Assembly: GCA_036845225.1 (NCBI GenBank)
Contig: DAIUEJ010000013.1
Span: forward strand, 1-60,590
Direction of reading: 5' to 3'
From: FEN-680 sp036845225
Lineage (GTDB): Bacteria; Actinomycetota; Geothermincolia; Fen-727; Anoxymicrobiaceae
Length of the DNA: 60,590 nucleotides
Shown here in pieces: positions 24,001-32,484 of the stretch. The translations under genes were made by a program, and so were the position numbers. Within the stretch, counting starts at the first letter, position 1, and each line of letters starts with the position of its first letter. The notes beneath the pieces were generated by a model. The model saw only the letters and a list, made by a program, of their open reading frames with translations, was not told the origin of the DNA and did not search any database.

Positions 24001-24436
24001 TCTCCTCGAAAGCCAGGTCGACTCCGGCCTCGACAGGTCGCTCGCGGAGGAGCCTCGCGCAGAAAGAGTGTATGGTGCCGATGAAGCACTGGTCTATGTT
24101 GGCGAGCGTGTCTTCGAGCCTGGCGCGCTCCTCGCGAGTTGTCCCGGGAGCGTCTGCCTCCGGAGCATCGGGTGCGCCCACGGCCGCCTCGAGCTCCGCC
24201 TGGAACCTCGCTCGCAGTTCGGAGGCCGCCTTGCGGGTGAATGTGACCGCGGCCACGGTCGCCACGCTTTCCAGCGCACCTGTCTTGATGAGCTCGACCA
24301 TCCTGGTGACCATACTGGCGGTCTTGCCGGTGCCCGCCGCCGCCTCGACCAGCAGGCTGGTGTCAAGCGCGGTGCGTATGACCTCGCGAGCCTCGTGGTC
24401 CTTCTGCTGCCGGGGAACGCCGGAAGCCTTACTCAT
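21008..24436 (-). CDS. addA: AddA-type UvrD-like helicase/nuclease, 1142 aa
   Basis: Superfamily 1 ATP-dependent helicase with a C-terminal nuclease, the AddA subunit for double-strand end processing in recombination repair. Seen: Walker A AAAGTGKT (32-39), the iron-free UvrD motifs QDLLMKAADL, LLVDEFQDTDPIQ, FVVGDPKQSIYRFRRAD and LNLHKAKGLQAPVVFLAGP, and a RecB-like PD-(D/E)xK site near the end (VRGSIDLAFEED, VVVDYKTDS). The ATG at 24436 overlaps the addB-type stop (ATGAGTAA) and follows GGGGAGGG, so the pair is coupled. Residues about 933-961, between helicase and nuclease, are encoded by a dispersed hairpin repeat (GDYLPLP twice). Its stop codon is in another repeat. Confidence 0.85.
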   Translation of the reverse strand: MSKASGVPRQQKDHEAREVIRTALDTSLLVEAAAGTGKTASMVTRMVELIKTGALESVATVAAVTFTRKAASELRARFQAELEAAVGAPDAPEADAPGTTREERARLEDTLANIDQCFIGTIHSFCARLLRERPVEAGVDLAFEEIEEEEDRLLRLEAWDEYAARLIADDPEGIMTELHELGLTVTDLADAFVAFADFPDVDEWPVPPPERILPGLDDVKTTIKVYAKRMRACDHLPDDPPPPSGGRRLVHEYRRLPWLVQRSDLDELPALIDVLEQFDRDAPSMSNDVKKAGWAEFAKDEQAEWKRVREVVHPVLEAVREIRYRESMKALTGARALYDDIRARRGKLNFQDLLMKAADLLRDKPQVRAYFNARFTHLLVDEFQDTDPIQAQVMLFLTADDPNETDWKACKPRPGSLFVVGDPKQSIYRFRRADIVTYNDVKEIIGKNGRVVELSANFRAIEELITWTNTAFAAQFPVAATDESPAYVALDPGREAPPATPLSGARVIEVDPELCKGSEAVAGFEDDADAVSRAIKVALDSGLELLRPGQEAASAVEPGDFMVIAYNKKRLSTYARALQRLGIPHQVTGGTALSEVRELRLLRGCLDAVAQQDNPVALVATLRSELFGVSDADLYSFKAAGGRFNYQVPLPEGLDAGAAASIGDAFERLTRYSLWLQKMPPVAAIERICADLGLMVLAASREGGSVQAGSVAKALEMLRAAQDTLPTLGALVDMLYDILTAGGRDQSFDGISAVPPTGTSVQVLNLHKAKGLQAPVVFLAGPKSTMNPTIRHHVDRSGAVVRGYMGIYRETNFSPVMLGHPEEWDARQESEKVFQDAEATRLRYVAVTRAESMLVVTRQPVAKATSIWSALSPYLAGCQVLGRPDVTATPVGPLTRVAPEDVRAAEAAITERIGVLCGPTFAVRAAKEYALSGDYLPLPPGESGDYLPLPLGERARAGVRGFSLVSFAELDGTETAFVPEGEHGVEWGGAVHQALELAMKNAGADLEVFAAAALEEAGIDPDRLNDLVATVRAVAASEIWRRAHEAARRLIEVPFGVVLDEDAEGPTLVRGSIDLAFEEDGGWVVVDYKTDSVPGDGDFAPLAEHYAPQVRLYTRAFEECTGEKVKETALYFVRADRLIDVS
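21554..21637. repeat. Dispersed CTC-rich hairpin repeat inserted in frame in addA
   Basis: CCCTCACCCCAGCCCTCGCC, CTCTCCCCCAAGGGGAGAG and a second CCCCGGGGGGAGAGGGAGAT copy. It resembles a repeat seen between genes in many GC-rich bacteria. Here it is read in frame and encodes SGDYLPLPPGE then SGDYLPLPLGERARAGVRG. Confidence 0.85.
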
Positions 24437-27400
24437 GGCAGCCCTCCCCTTCATCCCCATCCTGCTCAGGCGTTATCCCGCGGAGGAGCCGGTATGGCCC
24501 GAGCACGTCGTTCGCAGGGTTGCGCGCCTTTCTCGTGATGTCGGCGATCGCCGCCGCGACGTCGACGTAGGCGTCCAGATAATCGCTGTACTCGACGTCC
24601 GAGGGGTCCGTCGTCATCGGGAAGCATCCGCTCGATATCATGTCGCACAGCAAGGCGAGCTTGGCCATGCCGTCGGCGAGGTCCTCGACAGGCCACTCCA
24701 GTGTCCGCGCCTCGGACGGCTTCGGGAAGACGTACTCGAACCTCACAACCTTCGCTTCCTTGCCTAGCCTCTCCCTGAGAGCGGCCTGCCCCAGCGACGG
24801 GTAGACGGCGCCCTGCATGAAACGCCCGCCGTGGAACGGGCCGTTTTTCTGGTACCTGGCGCTCTTACCGGTCTTGAAGTCTCGCACCACGTAGCAGTCG
24901 CTCGTCCCGACGCGGTCAAGGCGGTCGAGCCTGCACCGCGCGCGCACTTCCCTGCCGTCCGGCAGCAGCAGTCGGCCCGCCTCCTCGAGGTCGAACTCGG
25001 TCCCACTGCCTTCGGGAAGCAGGCCCACCGCGAGCTCGCAGGCCATCGCGCTGTGGTCCTCGCAGAAGTTCTCTTCCATGACGAGGAAAGTCTCGGCAGT
25101 GCCTCGCAGCTCCTGGTATTCACGCAGGAGGACACCCGGGTCGGGCGGCGGCGGCCTGTCCACCTTCTTTTCCTCCACAAAGTGGTCGAGTATCTCCAGC
25201 AGCCGGGCGCGGTCGCGCTCGAACATCGGGCGCCGCCCTGAGGCCTGCATCTCGCGCATGAAATCGCAGAACACCGCGTGCAGGAGGGTGCCCCTGTCCG
25301 CCGGGTCCAGCCACCTGCGCGGGTCGACGTCGAACTCCTCCGGCGGCTCGACCTTGAGCACGTAGCGGAAGAAATACTCGAGCGGGCAGGACGCGAGAAG
25401 CTCGAGCCTGCTCGCCGAGACGACCGGTCCGTCGGGAGCGGTGCAGTCGCAGGCCGGCCCGGCCGCGGGGACGAAGCCGTCATAACTCGTGAACTCCGTG
25501 GTAGCCCTCGCCGCCAGCGCCTCGAACCCTCGGGCGAGGTTTGAGAAGTTCTCGCCCATGATCCGCTCGGGGGCCTCGACCGCTCCGGCCGCGCAGGTGC
25601 GCCAGAGCCACCACTCGGTCATGTCCAGGCAACCGGCCTCGTCGAGCGGCGCGAAGGAACCGGGGGGCTCGGACAGTTTAAACAGTGCGGTCGGGCCGCC
25701 GGTCAGGATGCGGTTGGCCGCAAGGAGCAGCCGGCTGGGGAACTTCTCCCGGTCGTCCGAGAGGCTGCGCGAGCAGTACGAGAGCACGACGTCACCCCTC
25801 AGCCGTGCCGCGAGCCTGGCGAACCCGGTGACCTTTGATTTTATCCTGGCTCTCGAGGTCGGCAACGCGCTGGAAAGCGCCACCCGCTCGCGGTCGAGGA
25901 GCACCGGGTCCTGAAGCCCGGCGCCCGGGAAACGTGTGTCGTCCATTCCGAGGATGAACGTGTGCGGCCGGCCCGCGTGTCCTCCGCCTTGAATGCTCGA
26001 AACATGTATGCAGCCGGGCCTCGGCCCCTGGCCGCAGATACGCACGCTGTCGGGCAGGTCCGCGAGCCAGGCGAGCGCGTCGAAGCGCACGACGCCTGCC
26101 TCTTCAAGGCAATCCTGCAGCTCGCCGACCCTGTCCACGAGCGCCTCACGGCCGTACGCGTCGATCTTGCTCACGGAGCGCGCCTGCTGTTCGAGGAACC
26201 AGCGGGCTTTTGCCAGCGCCTCCCCCGGGCCGTCGTCTGGTGCAGGCGCATGTGCCTCGAGCGCATCGAGCAGGTTCAAGAGCAATTGGAGGGCTTCCCC
26301 GCGTGAGGACAGGCGCTCGCGCTCCTGGACGGCGAGGGCGCGGTCCCCTTCGTCTCCGTCAGGCTCAGCGGGAGGCTCGGCCTCGAGCTCGCGGAGCCGT
26401 GCTTCCAGGGCATTGAGCGCCGACCTCGCTTTCGGCACATAGCGTTCGAGCCCCGCGCCGACGGGCAGCGTCCTCATTATCGCGGCGAGCCTCGCGAAGC
26501 TCAGCCCGCGCTCACGCAGGCCCGGCACTTCAAGCAACCCGTCCCTCACCATCCGGACCAGCTCGCGCTGCGGGAAGCCTTCACCGGTCCAGTCGAGCCA
26601 TGCCGCCAGGGCCCTTCCGGGCCTCGAGTACCTCGCGGGTATCCCCTCGGAGAAGGTCACCGGCAGGTCGTCCGCACCCTCGGGGGCCGCGCGGGTGGCC
26701 AGCTCATAAAACAGCGGGACGTAAGTAGCCTGGTCTGTGTGGAGCACCTCGACCTGGTCGAACGGGACGGAGCCCGCAATGCACCGCCTGAGGACGTCCC
26801 GCGCCTCGTTCGCCTCGCCGACTGCGCTGTGGATCGAGGCTGTAGCGTCCCCGTTCGGGGCGGGCGACTCTTTGGGGTCGATCGTCCAGCGCAGCAGCAT
26901 CGAATCGGTCATCGCCCGCGCATCCACACCCGGAGGAGCCTCGGCGGGTTTATCGATGGGCAGCAGAACACATCGCTCTGCCAGCACCGCGTCCCAGAGC
27001 GCACGCTCGAGCCCGCGCATATCTTCGAACATGTCCTCGGGCACGAGGTAAACCACGTCCTCGAGAGAGCCGGGCTCATTCGCTAGGCGCTTGCTGGCGA
27101 TCGAGAGCGTCTGGGTGTAGTCCGCCTTCCCGGTGTCAGCGAGGAGCTTCTCGAACGCGGCCAGCAGGAGCTTGACTTCGCGACCTTTCTCCTCCACCTC
27201 GAAAGCTGAAAGATTGATGGAGCCCGAGGTGAGGCCGGCAAGCCTCAGATCCCTGATGGCATTTGTGAGAGCGCGCGTGAGACCGGGGCTGGGGGCGATG
27301 CCCGACAGATAGGCGCGGCGGCCGCGCGCGTCGAATAGGGCTGACGCGATGCCGTCGACAGCCAACTCCAGCCGCACGCCGCTCAAGAGCCTCAGGCCGA

Positions 27401-27611
27401 GTCGGTCCATCTCCGGCGCTGCTAGCGCAAGCGCCATGCCGGTGGGTGTTTCCACGCGCGCGTTCAGGACCGGCTGGCCGGACCTCGCCACGGCATCCAG
27501 CCACTGAAAGCCCACGCGTCGCGAGGGCGCGAGTACTACCTTTTCCTCGAGCACATTGGCGCTGCAGTAGTCGCGAAGTGCGCTCGTCAGTGCGTTCAAC
27601 TGAGGGCTCAT
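24429..27611 (-). CDS. addB: AddB-type helicase-like/nuclease subunit, 1060 aa
   Basis: Large protein with a degenerate helicase region and a C-terminal PD-(D/E)xK nuclease (RGTLLHAVFCDFM near 777, VRDFKTGKSARYQ near 910). The segment LLASCPLEYFFRYVL (near 740) holds the cysteine that begins the AddB iron-sulfur site; I cannot see the C-terminal cysteine cluster usual in AddB, so the cluster may be absent. No intact Walker A is obvious. AAGGAG 4 nt before ATG 27611 decides the start; a longer frame exists. It overlaps addA by 8 bp, partner subunit of the same complex. Identity as AddB rests on context and the nuclease domain. Confidence 0.75.
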   Translation of the reverse strand: MSPQLNALTSALRDYCSANVLEEKVVLAPSRRVGFQWLDAVARSGQPVLNARVETPTGMALALAAPEMDRLGLRLLSGVRLELAVDGIASALFDARGRRAYLSGIAPSPGLTRALTNAIRDLRLAGLTSGSINLSAFEVEEKGREVKLLLAAFEKLLADTGKADYTQTLSIASKRLANEPGSLEDVVYLVPEDMFEDMRGLERALWDAVLAERCVLLPIDKPAEAPPGVDARAMTDSMLLRWTIDPKESPAPNGDATASIHSAVGEANEARDVLRRCIAGSVPFDQVEVLHTDQATYVPLFYELATRAAPEGADDLPVTFSEGIPARYSRPGRALAAWLDWTGEGFPQRELVRMVRDGLLEVPGLRERGLSFARLAAIMRTLPVGAGLERYVPKARSALNALEARLRELEAEPPAEPDGDEGDRALAVQERERLSSRGEALQLLLNLLDALEAHAPAPDDGPGEALAKARWFLEQQARSVSKIDAYGREALVDRVGELQDCLEEAGVVRFDALAWLADLPDSVRICGQGPRPGCIHVSSIQGGGHAGRPHTFILGMDDTRFPGAGLQDPVLLDRERVALSSALPTSRARIKSKVTGFARLAARLRGDVVLSYCSRSLSDDREKFPSRLLLAANRILTGGPTALFKLSEPPGSFAPLDEAGCLDMTEWWLWRTCAAGAVEAPERIMGENFSNLARGFEALAARATTEFTSYDGFVPAAGPACDCTAPDGPVVSASRLELLASCPLEYFFRYVLKVEPPEEFDVDPRRWLDPADRGTLLHAVFCDFMREMQASGRRPMFERDRARLLEILDHFVEEKKVDRPPPPDPGVLLREYQELRGTAETFLVMEENFCEDHSAMACELAVGLLPEGSGTEFDLEEAGRLLLPDGREVRARCRLDRLDRVGTSDCYVVRDFKTGKSARYQKNGPFHGGRFMQGAVYPSLGQAALRERLGKEAKVVRFEYVFPKPSEARTLEWPVEDLADGMAKLALLCDMISSGCFPMTTDPSDVEYSDYLDAYVDVAAAIADITRKARNPANDVLGPYRLLRGITPEQDGDEGEGCHE

Positions 27612-27778
27612 CCCGCTCCTTTTCCCGACGCGAGGCCGGACACCGTCTAATGCCTTACTCCCCCTGTGAATACTATCAGGAGGGTGTGACAGCGGCCCCG
27701 GTTTTGCCGAAAAAGATGATGGCTTCCCGGAACGATTTGCTATCATTAGCCAAAATCCGGCAACCCAGAGGTTTATCG

Positions 27779-28891
27779 ATGGAGAACGCGTCCCCTGCGG
27801 AGAGTTTCTACGAGAGGAAGGCCGACGCCATATTCTGGACGTTTGGCGGACTCGGGCTCTTTTTCATCGTATTCGGCGGGTCCTTCCTGGCTTTCTTGCA
27901 CGACTCAGTCTTCCTGTTGCTGACTCTCGCGCTCGGCGTCCCGATGCTTCTTGTCGCGATAGCCTTCGGGTTCCTCGTCCTGGACATCCCTTCCGGGACG
28001 ATCACCTTCGGATATGCCTTGAGGCCCCACAGTTTTTCCTGCGCGTCTCTCGTCTCCTGCCGGCGATTCGAGGCCCGTGACCTATACAAGCGGGACAGCA
28101 CCCTGGTCCGGTGGCACGAACGCACCCGGGTCTTCGGGCGCTCCAGGTTCTTCAAGTCCGGTGTCGAGATGAGATTCGAAGGAGTGGGGGGCTCGTACGT
28201 ATATCCCACGCGCGAACCGGAGAAGATCATCGGCATCCTGCAGGTAAACGCCGTCCGTGCGCCAGCCATCGAGAGTGCCCCGCTGTCGGAGGCGACCGTC
28301 CCGTGTCCGAACTGCGGCGCCGAGAATCCGGCCTCCGCCGACCGCTGCCCCACGTGCTTCCACCGCTTCAACTGGGGCGTACCGGGGCCGGGTCGCGAAT
28401 ACGCGACTACGCCCGTACTTGAAGATTCCGTCAGTGAGATCCCGCCCGTTATTGAGGTGCCGTCAGATCTTACACCTTCAAAACAACCGTCGAAGCGCGC
28501 TGCCATAGTCGCGGTCTCGGTCATCCTGGTCATGTTTGCCGGCGTGATGGCGCCCATACTGCTGATGGCGACGCACAACATCCAGCGCGGCAACGAGATC
28601 ATCCAGGAGTCCCAGCAGGCCATGGCAGATTACATGGCGGTACCGGGCACGTATTCCATCGACGGGTACGTGTACATAGTGCTGAACAAGGACGGCACGT
28701 TCGCGGAGTACGACCACGGGAAGGTCGGGGACGGCCACTACTATGTGAAAGGGACGGACCTGGTGCTCAGGTTCGGTGACCCCAGCGGAAACACGGTCAG
28801 GGAAGAACACTGCGTGCTCTCCGACCGGGAGATCCAGAGGCGTTCGCCCGGCCCGGATGAGCTGGACCGCTTCTATTCGAAGGTCTATTAG
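27779..28891 (+). CDS. Membrane protein with zinc ribbon, 370 aa, unknown function
   Basis: Two N-terminal membrane helices (FWTFGGLGLFFIVFGGSFLA and VFLLLTLALGVPMLLVAIA), then a PH-like or unknown soluble part, a zinc ribbon (CPNCGAENPASADRCPTCF, near residues 180-200), a third helix (AAIVAVSVILVMFAGVMAPI, near 243-265) and a C-terminal beta-rich domain outside (YSIDGYVYIVLNKDGTF). ATG 27779 is chosen because the upstream frame overlaps addB and has no coding logic. TATCAT at 27741-27746 may be the -10. It is divergent from addB. I do not recognise the family. Confidence 0.65.
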   Translation: MENASPAESFYERKADAIFWTFGGLGLFFIVFGGSFLAFLHDSVFLLLTLALGVPMLLVAIAFGFLVLDIPSGTITFGYALRPHSFSCASLVSCRRFEARDLYKRDSTLVRWHERTRVFGRSRFFKSGVEMRFEGVGGSYVYPTREPEKIIGILQVNAVRAPAIESAPLSEATVPCPNCGAENPASADRCPTCFHRFNWGVPGPGREYATTPVLEDSVSEIPPVIEVPSDLTPSKQPSKRAAIVAVSVILVMFAGVMAPILLMATHNIQRGNEIIQESQQAMADYMAVPGTYSIDGYVYIVLNKDGTFAEYDHGKVGDGHYYVKGTDLVLRFGDPSGNTVREEHCVLSDREIQRRSPGPDELDRFYSKVY

Positions 28892-29002
28892 CGCATCACG
28901 CCGGAGGCCCGGCGGTCACGCGCTCTCCCACTGTCACCGCACCGTGTTAGAATCGCCTCCCGGGCGGCTGTGCCCGGGGGAAGCGGTCGAAGGAGGCTCT
29001 GG

Positions 29003-30178
29003 ATGTCATCATCGCTCGCCGCGCGCGAGGACGCGCTGCCCGCCGCCGTCGAGCGGGAGAGGGTCCACGACGACGCGCCGTGCCCCAACCGCACGCGCTT
29101 CCAGCTCGACCGCGACCGCATCCTCTATAGCGGCTCTTTCAGAAAGCTGCAGTACAAGACGCAGGTGTTTGTGACCCACGAGGGCGACCTCTACCGCACC
29201 CGCATGACTCACACCATAGAGGTGATGCAGATCGCGCGCTCGATCGCCGGGATGCTGGGCCTCAACGAGATGCTCGCCGAGGCCATCGCCCTGGTGCACG
29301 ACATCGGGCACCCGCCTTTCGGGCACGGGGGTGAGAGCACCCTGGACGGGTTGCTCGCCGACGCCGGCGGTTTCGACCACAACATCCAGGGCCTGCGAGT
29401 GGTGGACAGGCTCGAGCGCGCCTATCCCGGGTTCCGCGGCCTCAACCTCTGCTGGGAGACCCGGGAGGGGCTGGGCCGGCACCTAACGGTCTTCGACCAT
29501 CCACCGTCGCTCGCCGAGTTCGACATCTACCGGCAGCCGTCCGCCGAGTGCCAGGCGGTGGACGCCGCCGACACCATCGCCTTCTGCACCCACGACCTCG
29601 ATGACGCGCTGCGGATAGGCCTGGTGAGGCCGGAGTGGCTTGAGGAGAAAGCCGCGGAGATACCTGTGGTCGCGGAGCTGTGCAAGATGATGAAGAGGTC
29701 GGTCACCAAACCCGCCTGGGACCTGGGCCCGTCCGCCCGGGACGTGGGCAGGATGCGCGGCATCAGCAACCTGATAAACCGCCTGATACTGGACGTCGTG
29801 GAGACGACGCGCAAGAACGTCGGCGAGTCAGGAGTCCAGTCGGCCGAGCAAGTACGCGATTCCGAGAAGCCGGTGGTCGGGTTCTCGTCCGACACCGAGG
29901 CCCAGGTCGACAAGGTCTGCCGGGCGATGCTGGACGAGGTCTACACCAACCCGATCGTGGCGCGGATGATCTATAAGGGCGGGCGCATCCTGATGGGGAT
30001 CTACGAGGCGTTCATCGCCAAGCCGGGGCTGCTCCCGCGCGCGCTCGCCGCCGACCTCGAGAGCGAGTCGCCACGCAGGGTCATCTGCGATTACCTGGCG
30101 GGAATGACCGACCGGTACGCGATGGACCTCTACTCCATGCTCTTTCAACCGTACGCGAGGACGACCGACTGGTTCTGA
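29003..30178 (+). CDS. dgt: Deoxyguanosinetriphosphate triphosphohydrolase-like protein, 391 aa
   Basis: HD-domain dNTPase. Metal ligands are visible as TRMTHTIEVMQIAR (H), LVHDIGHPPFGHGGE (HD with the typical GHPPFGH) and a later Asp in DAADTIAFCTHDLDDA. These enzymes split dNTPs to nucleoside and triphosphate and control dNTP pools; some act against phage. The length fits the family. AAGGAGG before ATG 29003 decides the start. TAGAAT near 28948 may be the -10. A lipoprotein gene follows 16 bp later. Confidence 0.9.
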   Translation: MSSSLAAREDALPAAVERERVHDDAPCPNRTRFQLDRDRILYSGSFRKLQYKTQVFVTHEGDLYRTRMTHTIEVMQIARSIAGMLGLNEMLAEAIALVHDIGHPPFGHGGESTLDGLLADAGGFDHNIQGLRVVDRLERAYPGFRGLNLCWETREGLGRHLTVFDHPPSLAEFDIYRQPSAECQAVDAADTIAFCTHDLDDALRIGLVRPEWLEEKAAEIPVVAELCKMMKRSVTKPAWDLGPSARDVGRMRGISNLINRLILDVVETTRKNVGESGVQSAEQVRDSEKPVVGFSSDTEAQVDKVCRAMLDEVYTNPIVARMIYKGGRILMGIYEAFIAKPGLLPRALAADLESESPRRVICDYLAGMTDRYAMDLYSMLFQPYARTTDWF

Positions 30179-30194
30179 TCCGAGGGGAGCGCAC

Positions 30195-30722
30195 GTGGGC
30201 ACCGACAGTTACTCCCGCAAGTACCTGGCAGTGCTGCTTGCGGCGCTCGTGGCTCTGCTCGCCGCGACCGGAGTGGGTTGCGGTGGGAAGGCGTCCTCCG
30301 GCGGCATACTCACCGTCGATCAGGTCAAGCTCAAGGCTTCCGACCTGGGCCCGGGTTGGAGACTTGCCAGCGAGACGAAGAGGGGCCTGAGCAAGTCAGA
30401 GGATCAGGCCACTCTCGCGGGTCTGGAGTCGCTCGGCGCTACGACAGTCCTCAACCAGGTCTTCAAGAACGGCGCCCAACGGCTGCAGGTCAACCTCGTG
30501 CAGATGCCGAACGCCGATGGCGCGAATGAGGCGGCAGGGTACCTCGTCGAGAAGACCGGAGATTCAAACCTGTACGCGACGAAGAGCATCATCGCCATCG
30601 AGCTGATCTCTGAATTGTCCTACATCAAGGAGAAGGCCCTGCGCGCCATGGGCGCAGTACGGTTCCCGCACGTTGAGAAGGCCGGGGCCGACAGCGTGAA
30701 GCCCGGTTTAACAGCAGACTAA
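30195..30722 (+). CDS. Predicted lipoprotein, 175 aa, unknown function
   Basis: The signal sequence with lipobox ATGVGC is clear. The mature part (KASDLGPGWRLASETKRG, then LNQVFKNGAQRLQVNLVQMP) is like small secreted sensors or inhibitors without a name. Start GTG 30195 follows GGGGAG. It is probably in one transcript with dgt. The TAA stop at 30720-30722 lies in the left arm of a palindromic repeat shared with the converging NERD helicase gene. Confidence 0.7.
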   Translation: MGTDSYSRKYLAVLLAALVALLAATGVGCGGKASSGGILTVDQVKLKASDLGPGWRLASETKRGLSKSEDQATLAGLESLGATTVLNQVFKNGAQRLQVNLVQMPNADGANEAAGYLVEKTGDSNLYATKSIIAIELISELSYIKEKALRAMGAVRFPHVEKAGADSVKPGLTAD

Positions 30723-30754
30723 ACAAAAAAGGGCCTGACCCCAAAAAGTTTAGT
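30718..30754. repeat. Palindromic repeat, TAAACT-arm form, carrying both stop codons of a convergent pair
   Basis: ACTAAAC (30718-30724) and GTTTAGT (30748-30754) flank GGGCCTGACCCC. TAA 30720-30722 ends the lipoprotein gene; TAA on the other strand (complement of 30750-30752) ends the NERD helicase gene. The two genes are only 27 bp apart. Confidence 0.95.
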
Positions 30755-32453
30755 TCGGGCGCCAGTCTTTCCTGTGGACCACGTACAACTGGTGCCTCGC
30801 CCGCGACACCGCCACGTACTGGTTCGACCTGCTGCAGTAGGGCTCGCCTCCGTCCACATCGCAGAAGATCACCACGTCCGACTCGAGCCCTTTAGCGCGG
30901 TGAAGGCTCGAGAAGGCGATGGCCTCGTCCTCCTGGCCGCTGCCGTAATCGACGAGCGGGTAGCCCCCGAGCCGGCGCACGTTTGCCATGCACGAGCGCG
31001 GGCGGCGGTGGGAGCTCAAAATCATGATGCGCCAAGGCTCTATGCCTTTGCCGAGCAGCTCCTTCACGATGCGCTCGACGATCGGGACCTGCTCCTCGGC
31101 CTTGCGGTACTTGAAGTACCTCACGCGGTCGCCTTTGACCCACCCGGGCCACGAGCCGACTTTCACCCCGCCGATCTTCTGGGTGACCTCGCAGATGTTG
31201 CCCGTGCTGCGGCAGTTCCAGTTCAGCGAGTGGGGCTCGGCCTCGAACGGGAACTTGATCTCTTTGCCGTAGATGTTCTGCTGCTCGTCGTAGAAGATGT
31301 GGAAGACATCCATGCCCGCCGGGTCGAGCAGGTTCATGGCGGCTTCGAGCCACTCGAGCATGAAGTCCTGCCCCTCGTCGACCAGAACGCAGTCGAACCT
31401 CTCCTTCACGCTCCCGGCCGCCTCCTCCAGCAGCAGCGGCGCCATATGCTCGTAGAAGTCGGTGGATTCGGCGATGGTCGCCGCTTCCCCCGGTACCCCG
31501 TACTCGAGCCCGGCGCGCTGCGCCCACTCCTCACAGAGCCCGTGGAAGTGCCGCACGGTTATCGACCCGCCGCCCTCGCCTGTCGCTGTGGACGCCGCCC
31601 AAGCGGTGAGGTGGTTCGCGAGCGGCTGGTTGTAGCAGAGCACCAGCACCCTCGCCCCGCCTGCCGCGAACCGCCGCGCCCGCTCCATCAGCAGTTGCGT
31701 CTTGCCGGTGCCGGCATAACCCTTGAACAGCGCCCTCTTCGTGTCGGGTATCGCCTCGAGGAACATGCACTGCTCGGCGGTAAGCGCCACGAACCGCTCC
31801 TGTTCCTGCTCGAAGCGCACGTTCAGGGGCACCGTGACCTCGTAGCGCGCGAGCAGCACCTTGTCCAGGAGCTCTTTGTACTCCTGCTCGGTCAGCTCCC
31901 GCGAGCCCGAGCGCTTGTTGCGCCAGACCTCGAACAGCTCCTCGACCCGCGCTTCGATCGTCTCGCGGTCGCGGTGGTCGAGTACGATCTTCCTGTCGGC
32001 GTGGAGCGGGAGGTCCTTATCGGGAGCGACCCCGTCGGGGAAAGCGACCGCGTACCCGCACGTGATGGGCAGCGGCTTCGGCTTCGGCAGGTCGCCCAGC
32101 ACCTTGCTCGCCCGGATGCGGTCGGCGAGCGTGTTCATGTTGCGCTCCGCCTGCATGAACGGGTCCTTGATGACATGCTCCGCACCGCCGTGCGAGGTCG
32201 ATATCCACTGGTCCTTCGAGGGGACGCGCCGCACCTTCCCACCCTTTACCTCCACGACGATGAAGCCTTTCTTCTTGTGGAGGATGAGAAAGTCGGTCTC
32301 GCCGCGCTTGATGGAGCCGCCCGAGGACGCCAGCAGGTGGACGCCGTGGAAGACGCGGTATTCGTCGGAGAGCCCGTCCTTGAGCCACTTGTAGAACAGC
32401 GCCTCGCCGTGAGGGTGGGCGCCCGTCTCTATCTCGGGGATCATCTTTGCCAT
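30750..32453 (-). CDS. NERD-domain superfamily 1 helicase, 567 aa
   Basis: An N-terminal NERD nuclease-related domain (about 14-130: GETDFLILHKKKGFIVVEVK, with the D and E-x-K of a PD-(D/E)xK site) is followed by a UvrD-like helicase: Walker A KGYAGTGKTQLL, CVLVDEGQDF, and IAFSSLHRAKGLESDVVIF with SRARHQLYVV near the end. It is likely to act in DNA repair or defence. The gene lies 31 bp after a DnaQ-WYL exonuclease gene on the same strand, probably one operon. Its stop codon is inside a palindromic repeat. Confidence 0.85.
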   Translation of the reverse strand: MAKMIPEIETGAHPHGEALFYKWLKDGLSDEYRVFHGVHLLASSGGSIKRGETDFLILHKKKGFIVVEVKGGKVRRVPSKDQWISTSHGGAEHVIKDPFMQAERNMNTLADRIRASKVLGDLPKPKPLPITCGYAVAFPDGVAPDKDLPLHADRKIVLDHRDRETIEARVEELFEVWRNKRSGSRELTEQEYKELLDKVLLARYEVTVPLNVRFEQEQERFVALTAEQCMFLEAIPDTKRALFKGYAGTGKTQLLMERARRFAAGGARVLVLCYNQPLANHLTAWAASTATGEGGGSITVRHFHGLCEEWAQRAGLEYGVPGEAATIAESTDFYEHMAPLLLEEAAGSVKERFDCVLVDEGQDFMLEWLEAAMNLLDPAGMDVFHIFYDEQQNIYGKEIKFPFEAEPHSLNWNCRSTGNICEVTQKIGGVKVGSWPGWVKGDRVRYFKYRKAEEQVPIVERIVKELLGKGIEPWRIMILSSHRRPRSCMANVRRLGGYPLVDYGSGQEDEAIAFSSLHRAKGLESDVVIFCDVDGGEPYCSRSNQYVAVSRARHQLYVVHRKDWRPN

Positions 32454-32484
32454 TCGCTGACCTCTCGCGCGTGCCGGCCGCCGG

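Noticed and set aside
23306..24538. Long plus-strand frame opposite addA
   Set aside because: It is a shadow of addA in GC-rich DNA, without a ribosome binding site or family likeness. The same holds for the long frames opposite lon (37271-39178) and the LCP gene (before 41902).
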